This document shows, piece after piece, positions 23,662-31,995 of a stretch of DNA of 32,547 nt; the first letter of the stretch is position 1, and every line of letters starts with the position of its first letter. The stretch covers positions 1-32,547 of the forward strand of contig JBHHZP010000026.1 of the NCBI GenBank assembly GCA_046758085.1, read 5' to 3'. Source of the stretch: VRUB01 sp046758085 (GTDB lineage: Bacteria; Pseudomonadota; Gammaproteobacteria; Acidiferrobacterales; SPGG2). Under the pieces are notes generated by a model that saw only the letters and a list, made by a program, of their open reading frames with translations, did not search any database and was not told the DNA's origin. A program made the translations under genes and the position numbers.

Positions 23662-23670
23662 TCCGCACAG

Positions 23671-23725
23671 GCAGGCTCCGAGCCTACAGCAAGATATTTA
23701 CGGCGTGTCTGAGAAACAAATGCTC
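23671..23725 (+). repeat. Copy C of the dispersed repeat (partial)
   Basis: From GCTCCGAGCCTACAG to GTCTGAGAAACAAATGCTC it aligns with the last 50 bases of copy B. The left terminus is missing. It includes an AGGCT-CCG-AGCCT hairpin 10 bases after the deoC stop, which may also act in transcript termination. Confidence 0.65.
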
Positions 23726-23854
23726 AATTCATGTATTAGGCTATGTGGAGCAGTAACCAGGGGGCTGTTCCCACACCCCTTGCGCATGCGGCAACGATGC
23801 GTCTCTGTACCCTAACCTGTTTCGAACAAATTATTAAAAATAAGGCGCCGCCGT

Positions 23855-24463
23855 CTAACCCACGTCGCAGTGTGGGCCGGTGAGCTTGAGCGCAAGTTCG
23901 CGCGAGCGTACCCGTGCCTCGGTGATCTGTGAGGACGTCATCAATAGCGCAACCTGGTCCCTGTAGTTGCGCGCCTCGGCGCGCTTCCTCGGATCGATAA
24001 TCTGTTTCGCGGCCACGTCGAACCAGATGTAGGCTTGCACGTAATCCCGGGCCACACCGTCGCCCTGAGAGTACATTGTGCCCAGAGAAACCTCCGCCAC
24101 GGAAAATCCTTGTGCGGCGGAGCTGCGAATCCAATGTAGGGCCAGGTCATCGTTGCGCACCACACCCAACCCCCTGCGGTACATCTGACCTAAACGATAT
24201 TGGGCTTCGAGGTTTCCTTGTTCCGCCGCTCGCGTGAACTCTGCGAATGCGGTCGTGTAATCACCACGATCGTACGCCGCCTGCCCATCACGCAAATCTG
24301 CGCCAGCCAGAGCTGATAGACCGATAAGGAACAATGCGGCCGCGATGCGCGCACGCCGCCTCACGTGGGGGCGTGCATGCCCCCGACGCCCCGAGATGCC
24401 AACCAAGCTTGCGACGATTCTCATCATTTGACCCGCGCAAATAAAGTAGACCGCTCGGTGCAT
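23855..24463 (-). CDS. Exported Sel1-repeat (TPR-like) protein
   Basis: A protein of about 202 residues with Sel1-like helical repeats: DYTTAFAEFTRAAEQGNLEAQYRLGQMYRRGLGVVRND, DLALHWIRSSAAQGFSVAEVSLGTMYSQGDGVARD, then YVQAYIWFDVAAKQ. The repeats are protein-binding scaffolds. A basic, hydrophobic segment (RRRARIAAALFLIGLSALAGA) looks like a signal peptide. The start is uncertain: the ATG at 24463 has GGA about 7 bases upstream. A GTG at 24364 would place the signal peptide exactly at the N-terminus, and an ATG at 24427 is also in frame. It lies downstream of the PLP decarboxylase on the same strand, about 70 bases apart. Function unknown. Confidence 0.8.
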   Translation of the reverse strand: MHRAVYFICAGQMMRIVASLVGISGRRGHARPHVRRRARIAAALFLIGLSALAGADLRDGQAAYDRGDYTTAFAEFTRAAEQGNLEAQYRLGQMYRRGLGVVRNDDLALHWIRSSAAQGFSVAEVSLGTMYSQGDGVARDYVQAYIWFDVAAKQIIDPRKRAEARNYRDQVALLMTSSQITEARVRSRELALKLTGPHCDVG

Positions 24464-24535
24464 CCCCAGTTCCGTTGTCGCAGGGCTGGCCACCACAAAG
24501 ACGGCTCGAGCGAGCGCGACGACCGCGCGCGCCGG

Positions 24536-26218
24536 TCATGGTCTTGCAGCTGAAGATCCCGTTGTTCCCTTCTTGTCAGCGGCCGAGATCTTCTCCCTCG
24601 CCTCGAGCACCTTATCCACAATCAGCTTTACGTGCTCCTCATCGACAAATGGAGACATGATGTAGGACTTCAAGGCGGCGATCGGCGCCCCGTACTGGGT
24701 TCTGCGGTAACAATCGGTCATCGACAACCACACTCCTTCCCCACGCATGGCCTGCTCATGCAGATAATGGTAGATCTTGCGGTTGTACTCGTTGTGCGCC
24801 AGGAGCTGCTCGCGGCTAGCCGCGTCGGTGAGCTCGCGCTGCTTGATTGTCCAGGTGTCAACGCCATCTGGGTAGGCGCGAAACAGCGTCACCGTGCCGA
24901 AGTTGTCACCGTTGAGCACGGTAGTGTAGGCGCTACCTTCGAGGTTCTCGCGCAGGGCCTCGGCCATCTCCACCAGGTGGCCCAGAAGCGCGCGCATGCC
25001 GTTTTTACCAAGCAGCAGCAAGTTGGCCAATGCCGCCAGAATGCCGCTTCCGCTGCGCGATGTCTCGAGCGTGAAATGGCCGGGGTGTCGCTCGCCGGTT
25101 TGAAAAAGGTACGGCATCTCGTCACGCTGGCGTGCGAGCAGTCCAAGATCATTGCAGTCGCGACACAGAAACAGACTCGATACGTATGGCGCAAAACCGG
25201 TCTTGTGGAAATCAACGCCGACAGAGTCTGCCAGATGCAGCTTCGAGATTCGCCGGCACGCGCCGGCAAGGGCGCGCAGTGTGCGCGGTCGAAACCCCAG
25301 CGGATTTTCATCAAAATCATAATCATTGAACACCGACCACGCCCAGCCAATAACCGCGTCGGCGTGAACGTGGGGCCGGTAACCGAGCTTGAATTCATCG
25401 ACCAGCCGGTCGCGCAGCGCGACTATGGCCTCCAGATCGTCCAGGCCAAATGCGTCGGTTGTGCCCATGGTCGCGATAAAGGCGGCAATTTTTTTTCCAT
25501 CCGCCAGCGCTTGGCGCGCCGTATCCGTCAGTACGGAAATGCGGATATCGTTTTCTATGTTAGTGGGGATCTCCGCCAGACTATTTTCGCCGAGACCCAA
25601 CCATCCAGTGATATTCAAACGGCTGTAATGGCTCTGGCCCGATGCGAAGACCAGCGCGTCTTCACGCACCCCGCGCTCCATGGCGTGCGGAATAGCCTTC
25701 TCGATACCGATCTTGACACCGTAAAGATTCGCCCCGGTGCCTCCGAAGGTAAACACACCGCCTACCTTGGCCGGATCATAGTCAATCAGATCGGAGGCAA
25801 TGGCCGTGGCGCGCGTCTCAGCAACAGCGACCCCTAGGCTGGTTTCGTCGGAAACAAGGTTGGGATTATAGATCGATGGCAACAACGAACCGATGATGCT
25901 CGGTATGGAAGATGGCGCTACCACATTGATTTGCGTGCGCGGATGACCCCAGACAGGCAATCCCTCGAACTGTTTCACCAGTTCCGCGGATACCTCCTCG
26001 GGTGTGGAAGGATCGCGATGGATCTTGCTTTTCAGCGCATTCTCATAGTCGAGCCGGCCGCCGACACCGAGCAGCGGGAGCTTCGATTTCATTCCGTCGA
26101 TCTCGTCCAGCGCGCGCAGGATGGTGAAAACGAAGTAGGCGTCGTGCACTCGGTCCGATACAGGCTGCGGAAAGTACTGTCGTAGCTGCTCGAGGATCTG
26201 GCGGTAACTCGCGGGCAC
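24536..26218 (-). CDS. Group II PLP-dependent amino acid decarboxylase
   Basis: A 560-residue cytoplasmic enzyme of the glutamate/aromatic/aspartate decarboxylase group, which removes CO2 from an amino acid to give an amine. Seen: GGTGANLYGVKIG (phosphate loop), SQSHYS with His197 stacking on PLP, HVHADAV with Asp287 binding the pyridine nitrogen, and VGVDFHKTGFAPY with Schiff-base Lys339. N- and C-terminal extensions make it longer than usual (about 450-500). The start is GTG with AAGGA upstream. It is last in a collinear set with a SufS-like enzyme and a methyltransferase, about 110 bases apart. Substrate unknown: it is not a typical GadB and does not resemble PanP. A long antisense open frame (24632-25837) is a shadow. 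Confidence 0.9.
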   Translation of the reverse strand: MPASYRQILEQLRQYFPQPVSDRVHDAYFVFTILRALDEIDGMKSKLPLLGVGGRLDYENALKSKIHRDPSTPEEVSAELVKQFEGLPVWGHPRTQINVVAPSSIPSIIGSLLPSIYNPNLVSDETSLGVAVAETRATAIASDLIDYDPAKVGGVFTFGGTGANLYGVKIGIEKAIPHAMERGVREDALVFASGQSHYSRLNITGWLGLGENSLAEIPTNIENDIRISVLTDTARQALADGKKIAAFIATMGTTDAFGLDDLEAIVALRDRLVDEFKLGYRPHVHADAVIGWAWSVFNDYDFDENPLGFRPRTLRALAGACRRISKLHLADSVGVDFHKTGFAPYVSSLFLCRDCNDLGLLARQRDEMPYLFQTGERHPGHFTLETSRSGSGILAALANLLLLGKNGMRALLGHLVEMAEALRENLEGSAYTTVLNGDNFGTVTLFRAYPDGVDTWTIKQRELTDAASREQLLAHNEYNRKIYHYLHEQAMRGEGVWLSMTDCYRRTQYGAPIAALKSYIMSPFVDEEHVKLIVDKVLEAREKISAADKKGTTGSSAARP

Positions 26219-26327
26219 GGTTCCTTGCTCTCAGTCTTGACGCTGTGTGCGGCCTCGACGGGGTGCGCAGCGCTTGCCTCTATGCCCAAGCGAGCAACTG
26301 CGAAACCTGTTGACGCGCCCACGCGCG

Positions 26328-27755
26328 CTATATGCGAAAATAGTCTTCAAAGTTTAGCCGGATACCTTTCGGAGCGTACTCGCCCGCTTCCTTGTTGAGC
26401 ACGTAGTCCTTTGAGTACTCGCTAGCCGCAATCTTTCTGATCATCAGCAGGAACTCGTCGACCTCATCTTTGGTGTTATAAATCCCGAACGAAATGCGAA
26501 CGGTTCCCGGGATGTGAGAGCGGTCACGCGTTAGGATCTCGTGCTCGAGCTTCTTCGCCTCCTCGGCACCGACGTGTAACAGATTCTTCACGTAGACATG
26601 CGCGCAAAAGCAACCGGATCGCACGCCGATTGCTCCCTCATAACTCAAGATAGCCGCGCTCAGGGCATGCGGCAAATCCCCGATGTTGAGTGAGATTACC
26701 CCCAGTCGCTCGGAAGCACGAGATGGATCGGTGTCACCAAACAGGGCAACCTCCGGGATTTTTTTCAACTCGGTCAGCGCATAAGCGGTCAGCTCGGACT
26801 CGTGCCGGATGATGTCGTCCCAACCGATGGCCTGCATCAGCCGAATCGCCTTGCCGAGCGCCACGACGCCGATGATGTCCGGCGTGCCCGCTTCCTCCTT
26901 CTCCGGCAGGTCGGTCCAATACGCCTCCTCAAGCGTCACAATGTCAACGACACCGCCTCCCACCTCGGCGGGCTCACCTTGCAGGAACGTCGCCTTCTCA
27001 CCGATGATCACGCCCACTCCGAAGGGCGCATACATCTTATGGGCGGAAAAAACCAGGTAATCGAGATAGCACGCGGGATCACCCGGTTTCATATCGACCG
27101 GGCGATGCGGTACCAGCTGCGCACCGTCCACCATGATCTTTGCGCCCGCGTTGTGCGTCTCGGCGGCGAAAAAATCAATGTCATTGATGTATCCTGTTAC
27201 GTTGGAGGCACCGGTGATAGCCACCAGCTTTACCCGTGAGCCGTATTGTTTAAGCTTGTTGAGAAAGTCAGCCTTGGATATGGTGCCGTCGGCCTCGAGC
27301 CCGATATGGTCAACCTGACCCACGCGTCGCCAGGGAAGCTCGTTCGAATGATGCTCCATTAGCGTGGTCAGCACGATGTCTCCCGCACTCAGAGCAATCC
27401 GATGGGACAGCTTGTTAATCGCTTCCGTGGTGTTCTTGGTGAACAGCACCACGTGCTTGGTCAGATCCGCATTGACAAACTCGGCCACGATATCCCGCGA
27501 TTCTTCGTAGGCCCAGCTCGAGAGCTGCGATTTAAAGCCGGTGCCACGATGCACGTTCGAGTACCATTGCAGGAAGTCATTTACGCTTTCCATGATGGGT
27601 TGAAACGTCGGTGTAGAGGCGGCATTGTCAAAATTTATATACCTTTTCGTCCCGTGCAGCGTCGGGACAACTGTCCCCGCGCCCACGAGCAGTTGCGGCA
27701 TATCGTCGATGCTCAGTGCTCCTGTGCGCACGGCGACACGAGATGACCGATGCAT
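26328..27755 (-). CDS. Class V PLP enzyme, SufS-like cysteine desulfurase family
   Basis: A 475-residue fold-type I PLP enzyme. Seen: NFDNAASTP, NVHRGTG, TLMEHHSNELPW (His PLP contact), IMVDGAQLVPH (Asp210), VFSAHKMYAPFG with Schiff-base Lys240, and IGVRSGCFCAH with Cys382 where desulfurases hold the catalytic Cys. It resembles SufS/CsdA but has a 30-residue N-terminal extension and a distinct C-terminal tail (PKGIRLNFEDYFRI). No suf or isc genes are near. The ATG has AGGAGG 6 bases upstream. It sits between methyltransferase and decarboxylase genes, suggesting a dedicated role in a sulfur or amine pathway rather than general Fe-S assembly. Alternatives: selenocysteine lyase or a C-S lyase. 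Confidence 0.88.
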   Translation of the reverse strand: MHRSSRVAVRTGALSIDDMPQLLVGAGTVVPTLHGTKRYINFDNAASTPTFQPIMESVNDFLQWYSNVHRGTGFKSQLSSWAYEESRDIVAEFVNADLTKHVVLFTKNTTEAINKLSHRIALSAGDIVLTTLMEHHSNELPWRRVGQVDHIGLEADGTISKADFLNKLKQYGSRVKLVAITGASNVTGYINDIDFFAAETHNAGAKIMVDGAQLVPHRPVDMKPGDPACYLDYLVFSAHKMYAPFGVGVIIGEKATFLQGEPAEVGGGVVDIVTLEEAYWTDLPEKEEAGTPDIIGVVALGKAIRLMQAIGWDDIIRHESELTAYALTELKKIPEVALFGDTDPSRASERLGVISLNIGDLPHALSAAILSYEGAIGVRSGCFCAHVYVKNLLHVGAEEAKKLEHEILTRDRSHIPGTVRISFGIYNTKDEVDEFLLMIRKIAASEYSKDYVLNKEAGEYAPKGIRLNFEDYFRI

Positions 27756-27867
27756 GGTTCCTCCTTCAGTGAAAACGCCATAACATTTAATTCATTCAGT
27801 CTACGAGATCGGCAACGACCAGGTCACCACGCTCGATCATTTCTTCCGGCTCAACCGGCCGCGGCGC

Positions 27868-28701
27868 TCACCGTGCTTTCTCCATTACAGCCTGCACAAG
27901 CGCAATACGGTTCTGCTCCAGGTTCTTGATCACGTTTGCAACCATGGCCTCCATATCCGGACCGACAAGCACGTGCAGTCCAAGCTGCGGCGGCCCGTTA
28001 ATCTTGGTTTGGGCCATCATACGATAAAACCAGTCTAACGCCCGCGCGGTCCCATCGTGCCAACTCAGTACATCGAAGCCGTTATTCTGTAGCTGCTCGC
28101 GCATGTCATCGGCATCCATCAAGAAACTGATCGCCGGCTCACGCGCCCACGGCACTGGGTAGTGCAACGCGTCGTCGCCTCCCGCAACGATATCGTAGAT
28201 TGCGAGTCGACCGCCGGGCTTTAGGACGCGGTACATCTCGCTGAATAGCCCCGCCTTGTCGGCAATGTTCATCGACACGTGCTGGGTCCAGACGATGTCG
28301 AAGCTGGCGTCCACAAACGGCATATCGAGTGCATCGCCCTGCCTATAGACGATTTGATTACCAAGCCCCGTGCGCTCGGCCAGCATGGCGGCCACCCGGC
28401 AGTACTCGTGGGTAAGATCCAGGCCCGTCACATGACAGCCGTACTCGAAGGCGAGACGGCGCGATGGCCCGCCGATTCCGCAGCCTACATCGAGGACATG
28501 TGTGGCGGGACCGAGGCCCATCATGTCCGCCATCTCCACAGTGGCTTCACGGCCGCGCACATGGAACTCATCAATCGGTGCAAGATCCTCCGGCGTCAGC
28601 GCCTCGAGATTCTTGCCGGCATCGCGCAAGGCGGCGAGAATGAGGTCTCCCAACTCACGACGTGTGTAGTGCTTTTCAATCGCCTGCGTGGAATGCTCCA
28701 T
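27868..28701 (-). CDS. Class I SAM-dependent methyltransferase (dimethylglycine/sarcosine N-methyltransferase-like)
   Basis: A 277-residue cytoplasmic methyltransferase. The SAM-binding motif I is HVLDVGCGIGGPSRRLA, followed by VTGLDLTHEYCRVAA, QGDALDMPFVDASFDIVWTQHVSMNI and YRVLKPGGRLAIYDIV. The combination of a YTRRELGDLIL-type helical N-terminus with DIVAGG...PVPWA resembles sarcosine/dimethylglycine and phosphoethanolamine N-methyltransferases, so a small amine acceptor is plausible but not proven. It lies about 92 bases after the small unknown gene and about 112 bases before the SufS-like gene, all on the same strand. It could methylate the amine made by the decarboxylase. Confidence 0.88.
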   Translation of the reverse strand: MEHSTQAIEKHYTRRELGDLILAALRDAGKNLEALTPEDLAPIDEFHVRGREATVEMADMMGLGPATHVLDVGCGIGGPSRRLAFEYGCHVTGLDLTHEYCRVAAMLAERTGLGNQIVYRQGDALDMPFVDASFDIVWTQHVSMNIADKAGLFSEMYRVLKPGGRLAIYDIVAGGDDALHYPVPWAREPAISFLMDADDMREQLQNNGFDVLSWHDGTARALDWFYRMMAQTKINGPPQLGLHVLVGPDMEAMVANVIKNLEQNRIALVQAVMEKAR

Positions 28702-28792
28702 GCAACCACTGCCACCGCTGCCCGCCCGCTTGTAATCCTACGAGTCCAGGCAAACCACCGCAAGCCGTAGACCGCGCCCCGCGGGTTGGCGG

Positions 28793-29149
28793 TTAATGCA
28801 GACGCTCCTTATGAAGGAAGGGCCGGTTTTCGCTGGTGTACCAGATCCTTTTGTCCAGCTCGCCCACCGGGATAGAAGACACCTCGCAGAACACGATATC
28901 TGCGTCCTCATGCTCAAGCGTGTATTCTACCGCTGCGCGCACCGCATCGTTTTCAAGCTCATCATGCAGCTCGTAAACGCGGACGTCGAGCGCGCGACGC
29001 AGATACAGCACAAACTCCCCCTTATCGTCTTTGTCATAGCCCAAGCGCCTCGCCCAAAGCGCAAACAGCCCGACGCAGTTCACCAGTGCAATCCGTTTAT
29101 CCTCCGTCCTGACCACGATCAAGGCGTCCGTGGGCGATGCGCTCGCCAT
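28793..29149 (-). CDS. Small hypothetical protein, first gene of the PLP-methyltransferase block
   Basis: A 118-residue acidic cytoplasmic protein. AGGAGG lies 7 bases before the ATG at 29149, a clear start; a longer frame to 29290 has only low-complexity residues. No membrane segment or signal peptide. Readable pieces are TDALIVVRTEDKRIALVNCVG, KGEFVLYLRRALDVRVYELHDE and ADIVFCEVSSIPVGELDKRIWYTSENRP. I do not recognise the family. Its position ahead of the methyltransferase, SufS-like and decarboxylase genes suggests a role in the same process. Confidence 0.75.
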   Translation of the reverse strand: MASASPTDALIVVRTEDKRIALVNCVGLFALWARRLGYDKDDKGEFVLYLRRALDVRVYELHDELENDAVRAAVEYTLEHEDADIVFCEVSSIPVGELDKRIWYTSENRPFLHKERLH

Positions 29150-29232
29150 GGCGTGCCTCCTGGTATCTGAGTGAATCGTGGCGCCAGGATAAGCACCCAC
29201 ACGCGCACCTGTTAGGCTGCAGGCGCCAAGGT

Positions 29233-29291
29233 GTTGGCCCACTGCGCCTTGACGCCCGGGGATAGGCGCGTGGCGCCCCGGGCGGGCCAAC
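29233..29291. promoter_or_regulatory. Large inverted-repeat structure in the leader of the small-protein gene
   Basis: The outer stem GTTGGCCC (29233-29240) with GGGCCAAC (29284-29291) and the inner stem GCCCGGGG (29254-29261) with CCCCGGGC (29276-29283) are both perfect 8-base pairings, joined by a 13-base bulge. On the minus strand this lies 84-142 bases upstream of the start codon. It may be a regulatory leader, or simply a repeat. Confidence 0.45.
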
Positions 29292-29488
29292 GCGTCTGCT
29301 CACACGCATTGGTCTGGCCACAGCACCCGCGCAGCGCACGCTTCACGGCCGATACTCGCCCCTAATCTATTACAGACTCCGCGAATAAAAAAGGGAGATA
29401 ACGCATCGCTCGCCATAAGTCCCGGCTCGAAACGCTGAAACTCGCCAAGAGCGAGATGCCTTAGGACTGGGCTGCGCTCGAGGGGCAT

Positions 29489-29699
29489 GGATCGCACCTT
29501 GGTTTCCGAGACACGCCGTGAATACCCGCAGCGCTACGCAATCGTGCTGCGCTTGCAGGACCGGGGCTCGCCGTCCGTGGCGAGCCCGTTCGGCGGGAGA
29601 AAGGTTCACTGGACCTTTCTCTCACTCCGCCTCACCCCTGTAGGCTTGGTGCCAGCATCCGTGGCTGGCAACAGTCTCGGAAACAAAGGCGCATGATCC
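29489..29699 (-). repeat. Copy D of the dispersed repeat: complete 211-bp element with three hairpins
   Basis: Terminal inverted repeats: 29489-29515 and the reverse complement of 29671-29699 share GGATC, then GTTTCCGAGAC. Inside are three perfect hairpins: GGGCTCGCC/GGCGAGCCC (29564-29587), GAGAAAGGT/ACCTTTCTC (29597-29621) and TGCCAGC/GCTGGCA (29650-29670). It has no coding capacity. It lies between the divergent small-protein gene and the TehB-like gene. GGCAT occurs beside each end, possibly a target duplication. Confidence 0.75.
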
Positions 29700-29881
29700 A
29701 GGCATCAGGCGATTGTGGGGCAGCAGTGGGGATAACGGGAAATGCCCTGGCAGGCGATGGTCCCAGCAAGAATCCATCCCCACTCACGCGATGAGCGGTG
29801 CGGCGCTCGTGCATGCGGACCGATGCGGTCGCGCTGTATACTTAATGCTTCGCGCGCCGCGCAATTTCTACAGTCGGTTAT

Positions 29882-30520
29882 ATGGACCGCAATGGGTGGA
29901 ATAAACGTTACGCGGATAAAGAGTTTGTCTGGTCCGCCGATCCTAATCAGTTTCTGATTGCCGAGGCCCGCAGTCTGCCGGTCGGTCGCGCCCTCGATTT
30001 AGGCGCGGGCGAAGGTCGCAATGCTGTATGGCTTGCAGAGCAGGGTTGGCAGGTGAAGGCCGTGGATTTTTCCGAGCTTGGGTTGGATAAGGCCAAGCGG
30101 CTGGCGCAGGTGCGAGGAGTAGAAGTGGATTGGGTCCTGAGCGATGTAACGCGCTACCAGCCCAGGGCGTCATTTTATGATCTGGTGCTCGTTTGCTATC
30201 TGCATCTCCCGCAACCGGAACGCCGCCGACTGCTGGCAAGTGCGAGTAATGCCGTGGCAGCAAACGGTACGTTCCTCTACATCGGGCACGACCTGAGCAA
30301 CATCGAGCACGGCCATGGCGGACCGCAGGACCCGGCCGTGCTATGCACCCCGCAAGATGTGGTTGCGGACCTGCCCGGCTTCGAGATCATCAAGGCCGAG
30401 GTGGTGCAGCGCAAGGTCTCGTGCGAGCCTGCCCATGGCGGGCCCGGTGATGCCGTCGCCCTCGACACGCTGGTTCGGGCGATGCGGCCGGCACAAACGA
30501 CGCTTCCACGGCAACGGTGA
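29882..30520 (+). CDS. SAM-dependent methyltransferase, TehB-like
   Basis: A 212-residue cytoplasmic class I methyltransferase. The opening WNKRYADKEFVWSADPNQFL is typical of the TehB/thiopurine-like group, followed by RALDLGAGEGRNAVWLAEQG (motif I), VKAVDFSELGLDKA, and DLVLVCYLHLPQPERRRLL. It may act on metalloid or small thiol substrates such as tellurite or selenite, inferred only from family resemblance. The start codon has a weak ribosome binding site. The gene converges with the HD-GYP gene and stands alone after repeat copy D. Confidence 0.87.
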   Translation: MDRNGWNKRYADKEFVWSADPNQFLIAEARSLPVGRALDLGAGEGRNAVWLAEQGWQVKAVDFSELGLDKAKRLAQVRGVEVDWVLSDVTRYQPRASFYDLVLVCYLHLPQPERRRLLASASNAVAANGTFLYIGHDLSNIEHGHGGPQDPAVLCTPQDVVADLPGFEIIKAEVVQRKVSCEPAHGGPGDAVALDTLVRAMRPAQTTLPRQR

Positions 30521-30686
30521 CACCGCAATTGGCGATGGCGCGAGCGACCTCGCCATGGCCATCCGGGGAGAAACCACAACGCTTCCATACGGGCCGTGAT
30601 CAGCATGAACACCCATTACGCACGCAGTCTACGGAAAGGGCGTCGTAATGGAGATAAGGTGGGCCGACCCTTAGTGCGCATCGACG

Positions 30687-31967
30687 TCAGGCGCTTGCCG
30701 CAACCGGCAGATAGTCGACCGGCTGGATCCCAAACTGTCCGGCAGGAAGCACCTTTGCGATTTCATAGGGCTGTCCCGCGGGAGTCTGTTCCTGCGCAAG
30801 GTCAACCGCCCGCAACGCACCGTAATGCGAGCGATCCGCTTTCAGCACAAGCACAACCTGTGGTTTGAGGCGTTGTGCTCGATTCATCGTTCTCACCACA
30901 CCGATTTCCTTGGTATTGAGCATGACGACGCTGCCGATCGGAAAGATGCCTATGCACTGGATAAACTGTTCCACGAGCATCGGTGGGAAATCCCGGGTGC
31001 GCCATTCATACATCTTTTTCAGCGCATCGAGCGGCGAAATACCGCGCTGATAGACCCGGTCGCTGGTAATGGCGTCATATACGTCCACGATCGCGCCTAT
31101 CAAACCGAACTCGCTGATCTGGTCGCCCTTGAGGTTGCTTATATAGCCGGTCCCACCGTAACGCTCATGGTGCAACCGTGCGACCTCGACAGCCCGACTT
31201 GGAACACCCTTCGCTCTCCCTAAGATCCCCGCGCCGAACGGAACATGCCCCTTCATGAGTCGAAACTCGTGCTCCGTAAGTTTGCCTGGTTTGTTCAGGA
31301 TCTCTTGCGGAACCTGCATTTTCCCAATGTCGTGCAACAGCGCTCCCATCCCGAGGTGGTTGAGCCTCTCCTCATCGAACCCCAGGTGACGACCTAAGAC
31401 GAGTGCCAGGATGGAAACTCGCAAGCAGTGAAGCGCCGTGTAATCGTCTTTCTTCTTCAGGTGGGTAAAACAAATTAAGGCATCCGGGTTACGCAGTACG
31501 CTCTTTGCCATGCTCGCCACGACTCTTTTCGCCGTTGCAGTGTCGATACTCTTTCTCAGATGAACGTCCTCCATGACTGTGTAGACCAAAGACATCGCCT
31601 GATCATGCGTTTCTCTGATGACCTCGACCTCTTGATCGAGACTGGTCCGGTCAGCGTAGACTTGCCGGGGGCGGGGGGCCGTGGCCTTTTCCACGACCAC
31701 GCGAAGCGCCGGTTTTGATCTTGCATCCTGATCGGCCTCCGCACGTGGGCGCCGTGGTGACAGCGATGCGCGTGTCTGCGCCTCAGCACGCTTGGCGTAA
31801 TCGGAGTCTATGTAGACGAAATTGCAGTGCTCCCTGATGGTCGCGAGCTGCTCATCACTAGTGATCTCAAAACCTTGAAACAGGAACGGGGTTTCCCGCC
31901 ACGGGCGATCCAGCTCGCACACATACATACCAGGCTTTAGATCGTTAACGCCAACTTTCTTTTTCAT
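30687..31967 (-). CDS. HD-GYP phosphodiesterase-like protein with DUF3391 domain
   Basis: A 426-residue cytoplasmic protein. Residues 1-130 are a DUF3391 domain (VGVNDLKPGMYVCELDRPW, then CNFVYIDSDYAKR). From about 165 to 360 an HD-GYP domain carries His180, HDIGK (212-216), His241, and HHE (266-268). HD-GYP proteins normally hydrolyse cyclic di-GMP. The usual HHExxxGxGYP signature here ends GTGYI, with Ile276 replacing the proline, and is followed by SNLKGDQIS. The metal-binding residues are kept, so activity is plausible but signalling contacts may differ. GAGG lies about 7 bases before the ATG, overlapping a palindrome. A Ser/Thr kinase gene is upstream on the same strand. Confidence 0.92.
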   Translation of the reverse strand: MKKKVGVNDLKPGMYVCELDRPWRETPFLFQGFEITSDEQLATIREHCNFVYIDSDYAKRAEAQTRASLSPRRPRAEADQDARSKPALRVVVEKATAPRPRQVYADRTSLDQEVEVIRETHDQAMSLVYTVMEDVHLRKSIDTATAKRVVASMAKSVLRNPDALICFTHLKKKDDYTALHCLRVSILALVLGRHLGFDEERLNHLGMGALLHDIGKMQVPQEILNKPGKLTEHEFRLMKGHVPFGAGILGRAKGVPSRAVEVARLHHERYGGTGYISNLKGDQISEFGLIGAIVDVYDAITSDRVYQRGISPLDALKKMYEWRTRDFPPMLVEQFIQCIGIFPIGSVVMLNTKEIGVVRTMNRAQRLKPQVVLVLKADRSHYGALRAVDLAQEQTPAGQPYEIAKVLPAGQFGIQPVDYLPVAASA

Positions 31968-31977
31968 GACCGTGCCT

Positions 31978-31995
31978 CATTCTTGGCCGAGAATG
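31978..31995. promoter_or_regulatory. 18-bp palindrome adjoining the HD-GYP ribosome binding site
   Basis: CATTCTTGGCCGAGAATG is symmetric at 16 of 18 positions. It begins right beside the GAGG ribosome binding site at 31974-31977. It could be a repressor operator or an RNA hairpin affecting translation. Confidence 0.4.

Larger units (their letters stand above)
29150..29881. other. Noncoding region between divergent genes
   Basis: About 730 bases holding the inverted-repeat leader structure (29233-29291), repeat copy D (29489-29699) and presumably two divergent promoters. I saw no supported gene, although several short open frames cross it. Confidence 0.55.

Noticed and set aside
24632..25837. 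401-codon open frame on the plus strand
   Set aside because: It lies entirely antisense to the PLP decarboxylase, whose catalytic motifs are clear. Its peptide shows no family-like pattern.
29300..29700. Short frames across copy D and its flank
   Set aside because: They cross hairpins and repeat ends, and no ribosome binding site or family-like sequence was found.
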